Source: Rhizobium sp. NRK18 (GTDB taxonomy: Bacteria > Pseudomonadota > Alphaproteobacteria > Rhizobiales > Rhizobiaceae). From it: DNA of 64,000 nucleotides. Numbering within the stretch: position 1 is the first letter of the stretch; each line of letters opens with the position of its first letter. Location of the stretch: contig NZ_JANFMV010000001.1 of assembly GCF_024385575.1 (NCBI RefSeq), positions 3,625,681 to 3,689,680 on the forward strand. The letters run 5' to 3'. The position numbers were made by a program, and so were the translations under genes. Under the pieces are notes generated by a model that worked only from the letters and a program-made list of their open reading frames with translations, had not been told where the DNA came from and did no database searches. Shown here one piece after another: positions 46,751 to 56,021 of the stretch.

Positions 46751-47527
46751 ATGGAATTCCTGACCCTTGCCACCTCATCACCCGAACGCAGGATCGCGGT
46801 TGCGGCACGCCCGGCCACCCACGCGACGGATGCGCCGACGCTCGTCTGGCTTGGCGGCTACCGCTCCGACATGGACGGCACCAAGGCGATCGAGCTGGAC
46901 CATTTCGCTGAAGAGAACGGGATCGGTTGTGTCCGGTTCGACTATTCGGGTCACGGCAAGTCGAGCGGCGACTACCGCGACGGCACCATCTCGCTCTGGC
47001 TGGAAGAGGCGCTGGCCGTCATCGACCATTATATAAAGAACAGGATCATCCTGGTCGGCTCCTCTCTCGGCGGCTGGGTCGCGTTGCGCGTCGTCGAGGA
47101 GATGAAGAAGCGTGGGGACGCCGGGCGGCTTGCCGGCCTCGTGCTGATCGCGCCGGCGCCGGACTTCACCTATGAGCTGATCGAGCCCGCCCTGACGGAG
47201 GCGGAGAAGACGTCGCTTGCCGAACGCGGCTATTTCGAGGAGCCGTCCGAATACAGCGCCGATCCGAACGTGTTTACCCGCGCGCTGATCGAGGACGGTC
47301 GGCAGAACCGCGTGCTCGACGGGATCATCGAGACGGGATGCCCGGTGCATATCCTCCAGGGCATGCAGGATCCGGACGTGCCTTACAGCCACGCGCTCAA
47401 GCTTTTGAACCATCTGCCGGCCGACGACGTGGTGATGACGCTCATCCGCGACGGCGACCACCGGCTGTCGCGCCCGCAGGACATCGAGCGCATGCTTGCG
47501 GCCGTCGAGGGCATGGTTGCAGAATAG
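46751..47527 (+). CDS. alpha/beta hydrolase
   Basis: Hydrolase of 258 residues with the alpha/beta fold. Nucleophile elbow GSSLGG puts the catalytic serine at S105; the oxyanion-type LVWLGGYRSDMDGTK is near the N-terminus; the aspartate is in LQGMQDPDVPYSHA and the histidine in DGDHRLSRPQD. Thioesterase- or esterase-like; substrate unknown. Divergent from infC. Confidence 0.9.
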   Translation: MEFLTLATSSPERRIAVAARPATHATDAPTLVWLGGYRSDMDGTKAIELDHFAEENGIGCVRFDYSGHGKSSGDYRDGTISLWLEEALAVIDHYIKNRIILVGSSLGGWVALRVVEEMKKRGDAGRLAGLVLIAPAPDFTYELIEPALTEAEKTSLAERGYFEEPSEYSADPNVFTRALIEDGRQNRVLDGIIETGCPVHILQGMQDPDVPYSHALKLLNHLPADDVVMTLIRDGDHRLSRPQDIERMLAAVEGMVAE

Positions 47528-47639
47528 CTCCAATTTTAACCATAAGCCCAATCGGCCATGGTTAACGAAGCCATAACGATTGACTTGACCCGTCCCGACG
47601 TTCTTAACTCTTTGTTAAGAATTAGGGGACGGGTTGATC

Positions 47640-48251
47640 ATGACCGGATCAGGCAAGACAGTGCTTTTCGTGGCCATCATGGCCATGCTGGCCTCCGCCA
47701 ACATCGCAATGCCGGCACAGAACAGGCTGCGCGCGATGATCACCGGCAACATCACCTCCCAGCCGATCGGCCATTACGAATTCTGCAAGATCTACAAGGC
47801 CGAGTGCAATATTCGCAGCAAGCTCGCGCCGGCGCCGAAGATCACCGCCTATGGCTGGGACGTGATCCGCAAGATCAACTCCACCGTCAATACGACGATC
47901 GTGCCGATGACGGACGAGGAGCTCTACGGCCGCGAGGAAGTCTGGGCCTATCCGACCACCGCCGGCGACTGCGAGGACTTCGTTCTCTTGAAGCAGAAGC
48001 TCCTGATGGAAAAGGGCTTCGACGCGCAGGACCTGCTGATCACCGTCGTGCGCAAGCCGGACGGCGAAGGCCACGCGGTGCTGACGCTCCGGACCTCCGA
48101 GGGCGACTACATCCTCGACAATCTCGACAACCAGGTGAAGCTCTGGACGGACACGCCCTACACCTATCTGAAGCGCCAGGCAGCCTTCAATTCGGGCCGG
48201 TGGGTGACGATCGAGAACTCCGACGAAATCCTGGTCGGCGCGCTGAAGTAA
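47640..48251 (+). CDS. transglutaminase-like cysteine peptidase (BTLCP family)
   Basis: Exported protein of 203 residues with a signal peptide and a bacterial transglutaminase-like cysteine peptidase domain (LapG-related). The catalytic triad is visible: C111 in AGDCEDFVLLK, H145 in GHAVLTL and an Asp in LDNLDN. LapG cleaves a surface adhesin in pseudomonads under c-di-GMP control; rhizobial members are common but their substrate is not known. Start at ATG 47640; a TTG 6 bases earlier has better spacing to GGGG. A good terminator follows. Confidence 0.87.
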   Translation: MTGSGKTVLFVAIMAMLASANIAMPAQNRLRAMITGNITSQPIGHYEFCKIYKAECNIRSKLAPAPKITAYGWDVIRKINSTVNTTIVPMTDEELYGREEVWAYPTTAGDCEDFVLLKQKLLMEKGFDAQDLLITVVRKPDGEGHAVLTLRTSEGDYILDNLDNQVKLWTDTPYTYLKRQAAFNSGRWVTIENSDEILVGALK

Positions 48252-48274
48252 GCCTCAGGAATTCCGCAATGCAA

Positions 48275-48305
48275 AAGCGCCCGGTTTCGACCGGGCGCTT
48301 TCTTC
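48275..48305 (+). terminator. intrinsic terminator
   Basis: Ten-base-pair stem AAGCGCCCGG / CCGGGCGCTT (48275-48284 with 48291-48300), loop TTTCGA, then TCTTC. Confidence 0.72.
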
Positions 48306-48337
48306 GTTTTCTGGCTATCGAGTTTCGATCCCGACGC

Positions 48338-49321
48338 TTATCCCGAATTGCCGATCAGGACGCCGGCGGCAAGCACGAGCGAGCCGCCGAGAACGACCTG
48401 GAAGGCGGCGCGCAGGAACGGTGTCTCCATGTACTTGTTCTGGATGAAGGCGATCGCCCAGAGTTCGACGAAGACGACCACCGCGGCAATCGCGGTCGCG
48501 GTCCAGAAATGCGGAATGAGGTACGGCAGGGCGTGACCAAGGCCGCCGAGCGCCGTCATGATGCCCGAAGCCAGGCCGCGCTTAATCGGCGAGCCGCGGC
48601 CGGAAATGACACCGTCGTCGTGTGCGGCTTCGGTGAAGCCCATGGAGATGCCCGCGCCGACGGAGGCAGACAGGCCGACGAGGAAGGTCTGCCAGGTGTC
48701 GCCGGTGGCAAAGGCGGCGGCGAAGATCGGTGCCAGGGTTGAAACCGAGCCGTCCATGAGGCCCGCCAGCCCCGGCTGCACGTAGGTCAGCACAAACTGC
48801 TTGTGCTCGGCCTGGTCCTCTTCCTCGCGCGCACCGTCGCCAAGGTGGCGTTCGGTCAGCATGTGGGCGGTTTCCTCGTGCCCCTGCTCGGCGAGCGCCA
48901 GCTCATCCAGCAGCTGGCGGGTCGAGGCGTCCGACGTGCGCTTGGCGGCCTGGGTGTAGAAACGATAGGCCTGCGCCTCCATGGCTTCGGCCTGGTCGCG
49001 GATCTTTTCCAGCGACATGGTCTGCATCAGCCAGTCGGGCTTGCGCTCCGGAAAGCCGCGGACGTGTTCCCGGCGGATCAGCGGAATCTCCTCGCCGAAG
49101 CGGCGGCGGAACATGTCGATCAGCATGTTCTTGTGGGTGACTTCCACCTCCGCCATATCCTGAAACACCTTGGCGGACTGCGGCGCACGATCCTTCAGCA
49201 TCGCGGCATAGGCGCGGTAGATGCGCGCGTCGTCTTCCTCGGACGAGATGGCCAGGCCCAGGACCTCCTCTTCGCTCAGGGATTCGAAGGCACGCTTGGA
49301 CGGGAAAAACAGCCGTAACAT
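48338..49321 (-). CDS. mbfA: membrane-bound ferritin / iron exporter (ferritin-like + VIT1 domain)
   Basis: Protein of 327 residues with an N-terminal ferritin-like di-iron domain (about 10-155; SSEEDDARIYRAYAAML, MAEVEVTHKNMLIDMF, EAMEAQAYRFYTQAA and LALAEQGHEETAHML supply the Glu/His ligands) and a C-terminal VIT1/CCC1-type membrane domain (about 180-327). This is the MbfA/Erv architecture, an inner-membrane iron exporter of Bradyrhizobium and Agrobacterium that protects against iron and peroxide. ATG at 49321 follows GAGG; an in-frame TTG at 49333 is rejected. A perfect Irr box lies just upstream. Confidence 0.93.
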   Translation of the reverse strand: MLRLFFPSKRAFESLSEEEVLGLAISSEEDDARIYRAYAAMLKDRAPQSAKVFQDMAEVEVTHKNMLIDMFRRRFGEEIPLIRREHVRGFPERKPDWLMQTMSLEKIRDQAEAMEAQAYRFYTQAAKRTSDASTRQLLDELALAEQGHEETAHMLTERHLGDGAREEEDQAEHKQFVLTYVQPGLAGLMDGSVSTLAPIFAAAFATGDTWQTFLVGLSASVGAGISMGFTEAAHDDGVISGRGSPIKRGLASGIMTALGGLGHALPYLIPHFWTATAIAAVVVFVELWAIAFIQNKYMETPFLRAAFQVVLGGSLVLAAGVLIGNSG

Positions 49322-49331
49322 TGACAACCTC

Positions 49332-49352
49332 AATTTAGAATAATTCTAAATT
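49332..49352. promoter_or_regulatory. iron control element (Irr box) of mbfA
   Basis: Perfect inverted repeat AATTTAGAAT, A, ATTCTAAATT, containing TTTAGAATAATTCTAAA, the consensus of the rhizobial Irr-bound ICE. It ends 11 bases upstream of the mbfA start codon, so Irr bound here would block transcription start or elongation. Matches the known Irr repression of mbfA. Confidence 0.9.
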
Positions 49353-49622
49353 TAATCCTCGATCCACGGACCGTCAACACCCGCAGTGCGATAGAACGCT
49401 GCATCGGCACGAAATAGTCCGAAACGTCAGACGTCGTGCGAGGACAAAGGAAGTCCCCACTTCCAGGATTGCATTCAAGCGCAGAAACACTGCACTTTTA
49501 ATAAGCAGAGCGTACTAATTCGACCGATTCCGGTCTTGCGACGTGTCCGGATACGGTCCTACAGCTTGCGCGCGCACGGGGGAGGACGTTGCGCCAAGAC
49601 AGTCATTTTTTGAGGAAATACC
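49353..49622. other. intergenic region, no gene seen
   Basis: About 270 bases between divergent mbfA and the TRAP binding-protein gene. It carries the promoter for the TRAP gene and ends in its ribosome site (TGAGGAAATACC). No RNA gene, repeat or clear -35/-10 pair was found. Confidence 0.35.
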
Positions 49623-50729
49623 ATGGATCGTCGTACATTTTTCAAGAAGACCGGCACCGCCGGACTTGGCGCCGCTGCGGCCACCGCGCTTGCCGCACCC
49701 GCACTTGCCGCCGAAACGCCCAAGATCAACTGGAAGATGGTCTCTTCCTTCCCCAAGAACCTGGACATTCTCTTCGACGCCTGCACGGAAATCGCAGAGA
49801 GCGTCAACGAGGCCTCCGACGGCAACTTCCAGATCGCAACCTATGCGGCCGGCGAAATCGTGCCGGCATTGCAGGTGGCCGATGCCGTCGGCGACGGAAC
49901 GGTCGAGATGGGCCATTCCTGCTGCTACTATTACATCGGCAAGAGCCCGGCTTTCGCGCTTGGCACTGCCGTTCCCTTCGGCATGAACGCGCGGATGACC
50001 AATTCGTGGTTCTACGAAGCCGGCGGCAACGACATGATCAACGAGTTCCTGTCGACCTATAATCTCTATGCCCTGCCTGCCGGCAACACCGGCGCGCAGA
50101 TGGGCGGCTGGTTCCGCAAGGAAATCAACACGCTGGAAGATATGAAGGGCCTGAAGATGCGCATCGCCGGCCTGACGGGCCAGGTGATGGAAAAGATCGG
50201 CGTCACCCCGCAGCAGATCGCCGGCGGCGACGTCTACTCCGCACTGGAGAAGGGCTCGATCGACGCGACCGAGTTCGTCGGTCCCTATGACGACCTGAAG
50301 CTCGGCTTCTACAAGGTCGCCAAGTACTACTACTATCCGGCATGGTGGGAAGGCGGCCCGGCCGTGCACGCATTCTTCAACCTGGAAAAGTTCAAGGCGC
50401 TGCCGAAGAGCTACCAGCGCATGCTGACCGACGCTTGCGCGCGCGCCAACCAATCGATGCTGGCGAAGTACGATGCGCGCAACGCCACGGCGCTGAAGCA
50501 GCTGGTCGCCCAGGGTGCGCAGCTGAAGCCGTTCAGCCGCGAGATCATGGATGCCGCCTACAAGGCGTCGCAGGAACTGTTTGCCGACCTGTCGCAGAAG
50601 TCGCCGGAGTTCAAGAAGATCTACGACAGCCAGCAGGCCTTCAAGCGTGACGGCTATCTCTGGGAACAGGTGGCTGAGTACTCCTTCGACACCTACATGA
50701 TGACGCAGCAGCGCGCCGGCAATCTCTGA
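49623..50729 (+). CDS. TRAP transporter substrate-binding protein (DctP family), orphan
   Basis: Periplasmic receptor of 368 residues for a TRAP transporter, probably for an organic acid. It has a twin-arginine signal (DRRTFFKKTGTAGLG), unusual for most DctP but seen in the mannitol/lactate-type subgroup. Typical DctP blocks are MGHSCCYYYIGKSPAFALGTAVPFG, NTLEDMKGLKMRIAGLTGQVM and GGDVYSALEKGSIDATEFVGPYDD, with the Arg in KMRIAG that binds the carboxylate. No dctQ or dctM gene is next to it; a haemoglobin gene follows. The membrane parts must be encoded elsewhere. Confidence 0.9.
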   Translation: MDRRTFFKKTGTAGLGAAAATALAAPALAAETPKINWKMVSSFPKNLDILFDACTEIAESVNEASDGNFQIATYAAGEIVPALQVADAVGDGTVEMGHSCCYYYIGKSPAFALGTAVPFGMNARMTNSWFYEAGGNDMINEFLSTYNLYALPAGNTGAQMGGWFRKEINTLEDMKGLKMRIAGLTGQVMEKIGVTPQQIAGGDVYSALEKGSIDATEFVGPYDDLKLGFYKVAKYYYYPAWWEGGPAVHAFFNLEKFKALPKSYQRMLTDACARANQSMLAKYDARNATALKQLVAQGAQLKPFSREIMDAAYKASQELFADLSQKSPEFKKIYDSQQAFKRDGYLWEQVAEYSFDTYMMTQQRAGNL

Positions 50730-50806
50730 TTTGCCTCAGCGTGCGGTTCCGGCTATTTCAAGCCGGAACCGCCTTCCCGGCGGCAGGAACCGACGGAGAT
50801 TGCCGG

Positions 50807-51274
50807 ATGAACCCGGAGATTGCGGCGAGAGCCGCCCACCTGAAGGATATCGAGGACCGCGCCCGCGCCAACATGGCGGCGATGGGTGTCGACGATGCCT
50901 TCATCGATAATCTTGTCGAAACCTTCTATTCCCGCATCCAGGCGCATCCCACGCTCGGACCGGTCTTCGCAGCCCGTCTCGACGGGCGCTGGCCGGATCA
51001 TCTGGCGAAGATGAAGCGCTTCTGGTCGGCGGTCGCCTTCAAGACCGGCGCCTATGGCGGCAAGCCGGTGCAGGCGCACCTGACCGTCGAGAACATGGAA
51101 GAGCCACTGTTCAAGGAATGGTTGCAGCTCTTTTCGGCAACGCTTGAAGATCTCGGCGTCTCACCGGATGCCAAAGCCTGGTTCATGGCGACCGCCGAGC
51201 GGATCGCCAAAAGCCTGGTGCTGGCGCTGTTCTACAATCCGGCGCTCGACGATCCGGCCCGCAAGACCAGCTAG
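50807..51274 (+). CDS. group III truncated haemoglobin
   Basis: Haem protein of 155 residues in the truncated (2-on-2) haemoglobin family, group III. VETFYSRIQAHPTLGPVF, HLAKMKRFWSAVAFKTGAYGGKPVQAHL (with the proximal His) and FKEWLQLFSATLEDL are typical. Roles proposed for the group are NO detoxification and oxygen handling. Starts at ATG 50807 after CGGAGATTG. Converges on the amidohydrolase gene with a 4-base overlap. Confidence 0.9.
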   Translation: MNPEIAARAAHLKDIEDRARANMAAMGVDDAFIDNLVETFYSRIQAHPTLGPVFAARLDGRWPDHLAKMKRFWSAVAFKTGAYGGKPVQAHLTVENMEEPLFKEWLQLFSATLEDLGVSPDAKAWFMATAERIAKSLVLALFYNPALDDPARKTS

Positions 51275-52296
51275 GCTTCTAGCCCTTTCAGCACATTGGC
51301 GACGTTGAGGCCGATTTCGGGGACGCCGTAGCCGCCCTCCATCAGCACCAGCACCGGCAGGCCGGTTTCGGCGATCCTCTCGCCCATGCGGATGTAATCC
51401 GGCGTCTTCAGCTTGAAGAAGGAGATCGGGTCCTTCTCGAACGTATCGACACCGAGCGAGACGACGATCGCCTCGGCGCCGAACGCCTTGATGCGCGCCA
51501 GAGCATCGGCGAGTGCCGCGGACCATGCCTCCCATGCGGTGCCTGGCGGCAGGGGATAGTTGGCGTTGAGCCCCTCTCCTGCGCCGGCCCCGGTCTCATC
51601 CGCATAGCCCCAGAAGTGCGGAAAGGCATCGGCCGGATCGCCGTGCAGCGAGGCGAAGAAGATGTCGCCGCGTTCATAGAGAATATCCTGCGTGCCGTTG
51701 CCATGGTGGAAATCGACGTCGAGGACGGCAACCTTCCGGGCGCCGTGATCGAGAAGGCGCTGTGCCGCGACCGCCGCATTGTTGATGAAGCAGTAGCCGC
51801 CATAGAGATCTATGCCGGCATGGTGGCCGGGCGGACGGCAGAGCGAGAAGCAGGAGCGGTTGCCCTCCTGCAGCCAGTCGGCACCCGAGAGCGCGCAGTT
51901 CATCGCGGCAAGCGCTGCCTCGTAGGTGCCATTGGTGATCGAGGTCTCGATCGCATTGGCATAATAGCCGAGCGCGCCGTCGATGTCCTTCGGCACGATC
52001 TGACGGGCGCGGCGGACGGGAAGCACCGTCGGGATCGCCTCGCCTTCATAGCCTGCGGCGACCCAGCGGTCCCAGGCGGTCTTCAGGAAATCCAGATAGC
52101 CGGCGTCATGCACCTTGAGCGCGGTTTCGAGCCCGTGATGTTCGGGAGCCACGACGTCGGTGAAGCCCTCTTCTCTGACGGCTGCGAGTATCCACTCGGC
52201 GCGGAACGGTCCCTCGAACGGCTTGACCAGTTGACCGCCATGGAGCTCGGTCTTCGCGTCGCGCAGCTTGTGGTCTTCCGAATAAAATACGCGCAT
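51271..52296 (-). CDS. histone deacetylase-like acetylpolyamine amidohydrolase
   Basis: Zinc enzyme of 341 residues in the class II HDAC-like family. Zn and catalytic residues lie in RPPGHHAGIDLYGGYCFINNAAVAA (tandem His), VLDVDFHHGNGTQDI (Asp, His) and VVSLGVDTFEKDP (Asp). This layout and the MRVFYSEDHKLRD start fit acetylpolyamine amidohydrolases (AphA), which deacetylate acetylputrescine and related polyamines. No polyamine genes are adjacent. Confidence 0.9.
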   Translation of the reverse strand: MRVFYSEDHKLRDAKTELHGGQLVKPFEGPFRAEWILAAVREEGFTDVVAPEHHGLETALKVHDAGYLDFLKTAWDRWVAAGYEGEAIPTVLPVRRARQIVPKDIDGALGYYANAIETSITNGTYEAALAAMNCALSGADWLQEGNRSCFSLCRPPGHHAGIDLYGGYCFINNAAVAAQRLLDHGARKVAVLDVDFHHGNGTQDILYERGDIFFASLHGDPADAFPHFWGYADETGAGAGEGLNANYPLPPGTAWEAWSAALADALARIKAFGAEAIVVSLGVDTFEKDPISFFKLKTPDYIRMGERIAETGLPVLVLMEGGYGVPEIGLNVANVLKGLEA

Positions 52297-52389
52297 CCGG
52301 GCACTCCGTTATCGTTGTCGAAGTCGTAGCGCGAATTGAACGCGTACCCAACCCCTTGCCCACCTCGCAACAAGGCAAGCAACGAGAGG

Positions 52390-52920
52390 TCAGGCGGCGA
52401 GGCGCTTGTAAAAAATCGTCGTCGAGCAATAGCTGCCGTCCGGATAGAGCGCGTAGTCCGGAATGACGCCGCTCATCTGCCAGCCGAAGCGGGCATAGAT
52501 TGCCTCCGCCGGCGAGCCTGTCGCCGTGTCGAGCACCAGAAGCCAGCGGCCGCGTGCCGCCGATTCGCGCTCGGCCGCCTCCATCAGCAGCCGGGAAAGC
52601 CCCCTGCCTCTTGCCGCACTGTGAACGAGCAGCTTCATCAGGTCGCCGCGGTGGGGCTGGTTGGGCTTCATGGCAAAGCCGACCTGCACCGTCCCGACTA
52701 TCCGTCCGTCAAGCTCGGCCGCAAACAGCAGGATCTCGTCCCGCCCGACCGCCTCGGCCATGCCCTCCCAGTAGCTGTGCGCTTCCGCCTTCGACAGGGG
52801 CGCCATGAATCCGACCGAGGCACCGCCCTCGACGCAATCGACCAGAATGTCTGTCAGCGCTGGAAGTGCATCCAGCGCCTGTTGCCGGTCGAGAAGCCGC
52901 ACGCTGGCGATCGTCGTCAT
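52390..52920 (-). CDS. GNAT family N-acetyltransferase
   Basis: Acetyltransferase of 176 residues. LMKLLVHSAARGRGLSRLLMEAAE is motif A with the RGRGLS pyrophosphate loop, followed by LVLDTATGSPAEAIYARFGW (motif B). It starts in a 4-base overlap (ATGA) with the cupin regulator gene, so the two are expressed as a unit. Substrate unknown. Confidence 0.92.
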   Translation of the reverse strand: MTTIASVRLLDRQQALDALPALTDILVDCVEGGASVGFMAPLSKAEAHSYWEGMAEAVGRDEILLFAAELDGRIVGTVQVGFAMKPNQPHRGDLMKLLVHSAARGRGLSRLLMEAAERESAARGRWLLVLDTATGSPAEAIYARFGWQMSGVIPDYALYPDGSYCSTTIFYKRLAA

Positions 52921-53510
52921 TTCAGTCCCCTGTCTATGACGACCGCATAGCGCGCCGTCGCCTTTCCCGGATTGAGAAAGGCATGTCCCTGGCCGATGTT
53001 CATGTGCAGGCAGTCGCCGGGGGCGAGGCGGTGGACCGTCTCTCCGACGGTCAGCTCCATCTCCCCCTCGAACAGCCAGACATGCTGGTTCTGGCTCTGC
53101 GCCGCTGTCTGTGGCGGATAGAAAATGCGTGCTCCTGGCGGGAATTCCACTTCGACGATATCGACGCGCGCGCCGAGGCCGGGCGGAGAAACGGAGCGCC
53201 GGAGATATCCCGTCTCGGGATCGGTCCAGACCTTCTGGGCCTCGCGCCGCGACAACGGGTCGGCGGCCTCCTCTGCGCCTTCGAAAAACGAGGAGAGCGA
53301 AAGTCCCATGGCGGTGCAAAGTCTCGCCAGCAGCACGGCCGTCGGGCTCGCTTCCGCCCGCTCTATGCGCGAGATCATCGCCCGGCTGACGCCGGACTCG
53401 GCTGCCAGTGCGTCCAGCGTCATGCCGGCGTCAAGGCGCAACGCCTTGAGACGCTCGCCGATCGTCAGGTCGAATCCGTCCGTCGCAGGTTCCATTATCC
53501 GAGAATGCAT
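52917..53510 (-). CDS. XRE-cupin transcriptional regulator
   Basis: Regulator of 197 residues: N-terminal XRE helix-turn-helix (LKALRLDAGMTLDALAAESGVSRAMISRIERAEASPTAVLLARLCTAMGLS) and a C-terminal cupin sensor (PPGLGARVDIVEVEFPPGARI to the MELTVGETVHRLAPGDCLHM barrel). Probably senses a small metabolite and controls its own operon with the coupled GNAT gene. The start may be 53510 or ATG 53495. Confidence 0.92.
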   Translation of the reverse strand: MHSRIMEPATDGFDLTIGERLKALRLDAGMTLDALAAESGVSRAMISRIERAEASPTAVLLARLCTAMGLSLSSFFEGAEEAADPLSRREAQKVWTDPETGYLRRSVSPPGLGARVDIVEVEFPPGARIFYPPQTAAQSQNQHVWLFEGEMELTVGETVHRLAPGDCLHMNIGQGHAFLNPGKATARYAVVIDRGLK

Positions 53511-53515
53511 TTCTC
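53501..53515. promoter_or_regulatory. candidate operator of the cupin regulator
   Basis: Inverted repeat GAGAA, TGCAT, TTCTC covering the start codon at 53510. A likely autoregulatory site, short and weakly supported. Confidence 0.35.
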
Positions 53516-53548
53516 ATATAATGGAGTCAACAGCGCTTTCAGCGGATC

Positions 53549-53926
53549 CTACTGTACAAGATTGAAGGTCTCGGTCTGGCCGCCGGAGCAGGTGTAGCAG
53601 CAATAGGGACAGCCGTGCTGATTGCCCTGGCCGACGCCCCAATAGGTCGTCGTGTCGCCGGTCGCCCAGGCGCCGTAACAGATGCGCTCGCCCTCCTGGC
53701 AGGAGAAGGTCACCGTCTTCGTCTCGCCCTTGATGAAGGAATAGGTTGTATCCGCGCCCGGCCAGACCGTTCCTGAGTCCTCGCCGTAGAAGGCGGCCTC
53801 GGCGGCGGTCGAGTGGTTGTTGGTGACGGCGAAGCTCATGTCGGCTGCGGTGGAAACGCCGGTTGCTCCCAGAAGCAGAGTCCCGGCTGTCAGGATGCGA
53901 AGCGCAAGCTGGTTCGGATAGGTCAT
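53549..53926 (-). CDS. exported cysteine-rich protein of unknown function
   Basis: Protein of 125 residues starting MTYPNQLALRILTAGTLLLG, with a signal peptide cleaved near STAA-D, then a mature domain of about 95 residues rich in aromatic residues and cysteine: GTVWPGADTTYSFIKG, VTFSCQEGERICYGAW, TTYWGVGQG, and CPYCCYTCSGGQT. Six cysteines suggest disulfides in the periplasm or outside the cell. I do not recognise a characterised family. Confidence 0.72.
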   Translation of the reverse strand: MTYPNQLALRILTAGTLLLGATGVSTAADMSFAVTNNHSTAAEAAFYGEDSGTVWPGADTTYSFIKGETKTVTFSCQEGERICYGAWATGDTTTYWGVGQGNQHGCPYCCYTCSGGQTETFNLVQ

Positions 53927-54135
53927 GTCTATAGCCCCATAACCGCCTCTCAAGGAGGACGCGCCTGAAATTACCACGCAGCACGATCCGTCAGCCATCG
54001 GCATCGATGCGGGTATCGTTAACGGCCATGACCCAGCCGAAGACCGTTCGGAGCGGGTCGAAATCGCCCGAATTTCTGCGCATCCCGCTAAATTGCCGCT
54101 TTTCCGGGGTCGAAGCCGCTGCTATATGCGCGACC

Positions 54136-55962
54136 ATGAGCACAGATCCGAACCGTATACCGCTTAACCATATTCGCAACTTTTCCATCGTCGCCCACAT
54201 CGACCATGGGAAATCGACGCTGGCCGACCGTCTGATCCAGACCTGCGGCGGCCTTGCCGAACGCGAAATGTCTGAGCAGGTGCTCGACAACATGGAGATC
54301 GAGCGCGAGCGCGGCATCACCATCAAGGCGCAGACGGTGCGGCTGCACTATATCGCCAAGGATGGCGAAACTTACGTGCTGAACCTGATCGACACGCCCG
54401 GCCATGTCGACTTCGCCTATGAGGTCTCCCGCTCGCTTTCGGCCTGCGAAGGCTCGCTGCTGGTGGTCGATGCATCACAGGGCGTGGAAGCGCAGACCCT
54501 CGCCAATGTCTATCAGGCGATCGACAACAACCACGAGCTGGTGACGGTCCTGAACAAGATCGACCTCCCGGCCGCCGAGCCCGACCGGATCAAGGAACAG
54601 ATCGAGGAAGTGATCGGCATCGATGCCTCCGAGGCGGTGCTGATCTCTGCCAAGACCGGCCTCGGCATTCCCGACGTGCTGGAAGCCATCGTCAACAAGC
54701 TGCCGGCCCCCAAGAGCGAAGGCGGCGTCAATGCGCCGCTCAAGGCGCTGCTGGTCGACAGCTGGTACGACACCTATCTCGGCGTCATGGTTCTCGTGCG
54801 CGTGCTCGACGGCGAGCTGAAGCGCGGCCAGACCATCCGCATGATGGGGACGGACGCCAAGTACCAGGTGGAGCGCGTCGGCGTGCTGACGCCGAAGATG
54901 CTGACCGTGGAAAGCCTCGGCCCCGGCGAGATCGGCGTCTTTACCGGCTCGATCAAGGAAGTGGCCGACACCCGCGTCGGCGATACCATCACCGAGGACA
55001 AGCGCCCGACCGCCAAGATGCTGCCGGGCTTCAAGCCAGCCCAGCCGGTCGTCTTCTGCGGCCTGTTCCCGGTCGATGCCAATGATTTCGAGGACCTGCG
55101 CGCCGCCGTCGGCAAGCTCCGGCTGAACGACGCCTCTTTCTCCTTCGAGATGGAAAGCTCGGCAGCGCTCGGCTTCGGCTTCCGCTGCGGCTTCCTCGGC
55201 CTCCTGCATCTGGAAATCATCCAGGAACGCCTGGAGCGCGAATTCGATCTCGACCTGATCGCCACCGCCCCGTCCGTTGTCTATGAACTGACGATGACGG
55301 ACGGCTCCCAGCGCGAATTGCACAACCCGGCCGACATGCCGGACGTGGTCCGGATTTCGGAAATCCGCGAACCGTGGATCAAGGCAACGATCCTGACGCC
55401 GGACGATTATCTCGGCGGCATCCTGAAGCTCTGCCAGGACCGGCGCGGCATCCAGACGGACCTGACCTATGTCGGCAGCCGGGCGATGCTGACCTATGAA
55501 CTGCCGCTCAACGAAGTGGTGTTCGACTTCTACGACCGACTGAAGTCTATCTCGAAGGGCTATGCCTCCTTCGACTATCACCTCGACGGCTACCGGGCCG
55601 GCAACCTCGTGAAGATGTCGATCCTCGTCAACGGCGAGCCGGTCGACGCGCTGTCCATGCTGGTGCACCGCATGGCCGCCGAAAAGCGCGGCCGCGACAT
55701 GTGCGAGAAGCTCAAGGAGCTGATCCCGAAGCACATGTTCAAGATCCCGATCCAAGCTGCCATCGGCGGCAACGTCATTGCCCGCGAGACGATCTCGGCG
55801 CTGCGCAAGGACGTGACGGCGAAGTGCTACGGCGGCGACGCCACCCGCAAGCGCAAGCTTCTGGAAAAGCAGAAGGCCGGCAAGAAGCGCATGCGCCAGT
55901 TCGGCAAGGTGGAAATCCCGCAGGAAGCGTTCATCGCAGCGCTGAAGATGAGCGACGAGTAA
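54136..55962 (+). CDS. lepA: elongation factor 4 (back-translocating GTPase)
   Basis: LepA/EF4, 608 residues, a translational GTPase with EF-G-like domains. G1 is AHIDHGKST at 20-28, G2 [11 protein letters not shown]3 [11 protein letters not shown] and G4 NKIDLP; the C-terminal LepA-specific domain ends [18 protein letters not shown]. Start at ATG 54136 is chosen because it precedes the conserved [14 protein letters not shown]; the longer open frame is not needed. Confidence 0.97.
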   Translation: MSTDPNRIPLNHIRNFSIVAHIDHGKSTLADRLIQTCGGLAEREMSEQVLDNMEIERERGITIKAQTVRLHYIAKDGETYVLNLIDTPGHVDFAYEVSRSLSACEGSLLVVDASQGVEAQTLANVYQAIDNNHELVTVLNKIDLPAAEPDRIKEQIEEVIGIDASEAVLISAKTGLGIPDVLEAIVNKLPAPKSEGGVNAPLKALLVDSWYDTYLGVMVLVRVLDGELKRGQTIRMMGTDAKYQVERVGVLTPKMLTVESLGPGEIGVFTGSIKEVADTRVGDTITEDKRPTAKMLPGFKPAQPVVFCGLFPVDANDFEDLRAAVGKLRLNDASFSFEMESSAALGFGFRCGFLGLLHLEIIQERLEREFDLDLIATAPSVVYELTMTDGSQRELHNPADMPDVVRISEIREPWIKATILTPDDYLGGILKLCQDRRGIQTDLTYVGSRAMLTYELPLNEVVFDFYDRLKSISKGYASFDYHLDGYRAGNLVKMSILVNGEPVDALSMLVHRMAAEKRGRDMCEKLKELIPKHMFKIPIQAAIGGNVIARETISALRKDVTAKCYGGDATRKRKLLEKQKAGKKRMRQFGKVEIPQEAFIAALKMSDE

Positions 55963-55983
55963 GGTGAGCATTGCCGCATGACA

Positions 55984-56010
55984 GATATGCGCGTATCTTA
56001 TGCGCATATC
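55984..56010. promoter_or_regulatory. operator region before ccdA
   Basis: Inverted repeat GATATGCGC ... GCGCATATC (55984-55992 with 56002-56010). Within it TATGCGCATA (55999-56008) is a perfect palindrome and ATATGCGCGTAT, 12 bp upstream, is a near copy. Tandem sites about one helical turn apart suit a ribbon-helix-helix antitoxin such as CcdA. Confidence 0.72.
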
Positions 56011-56021
56011 GGAGATGTGAA

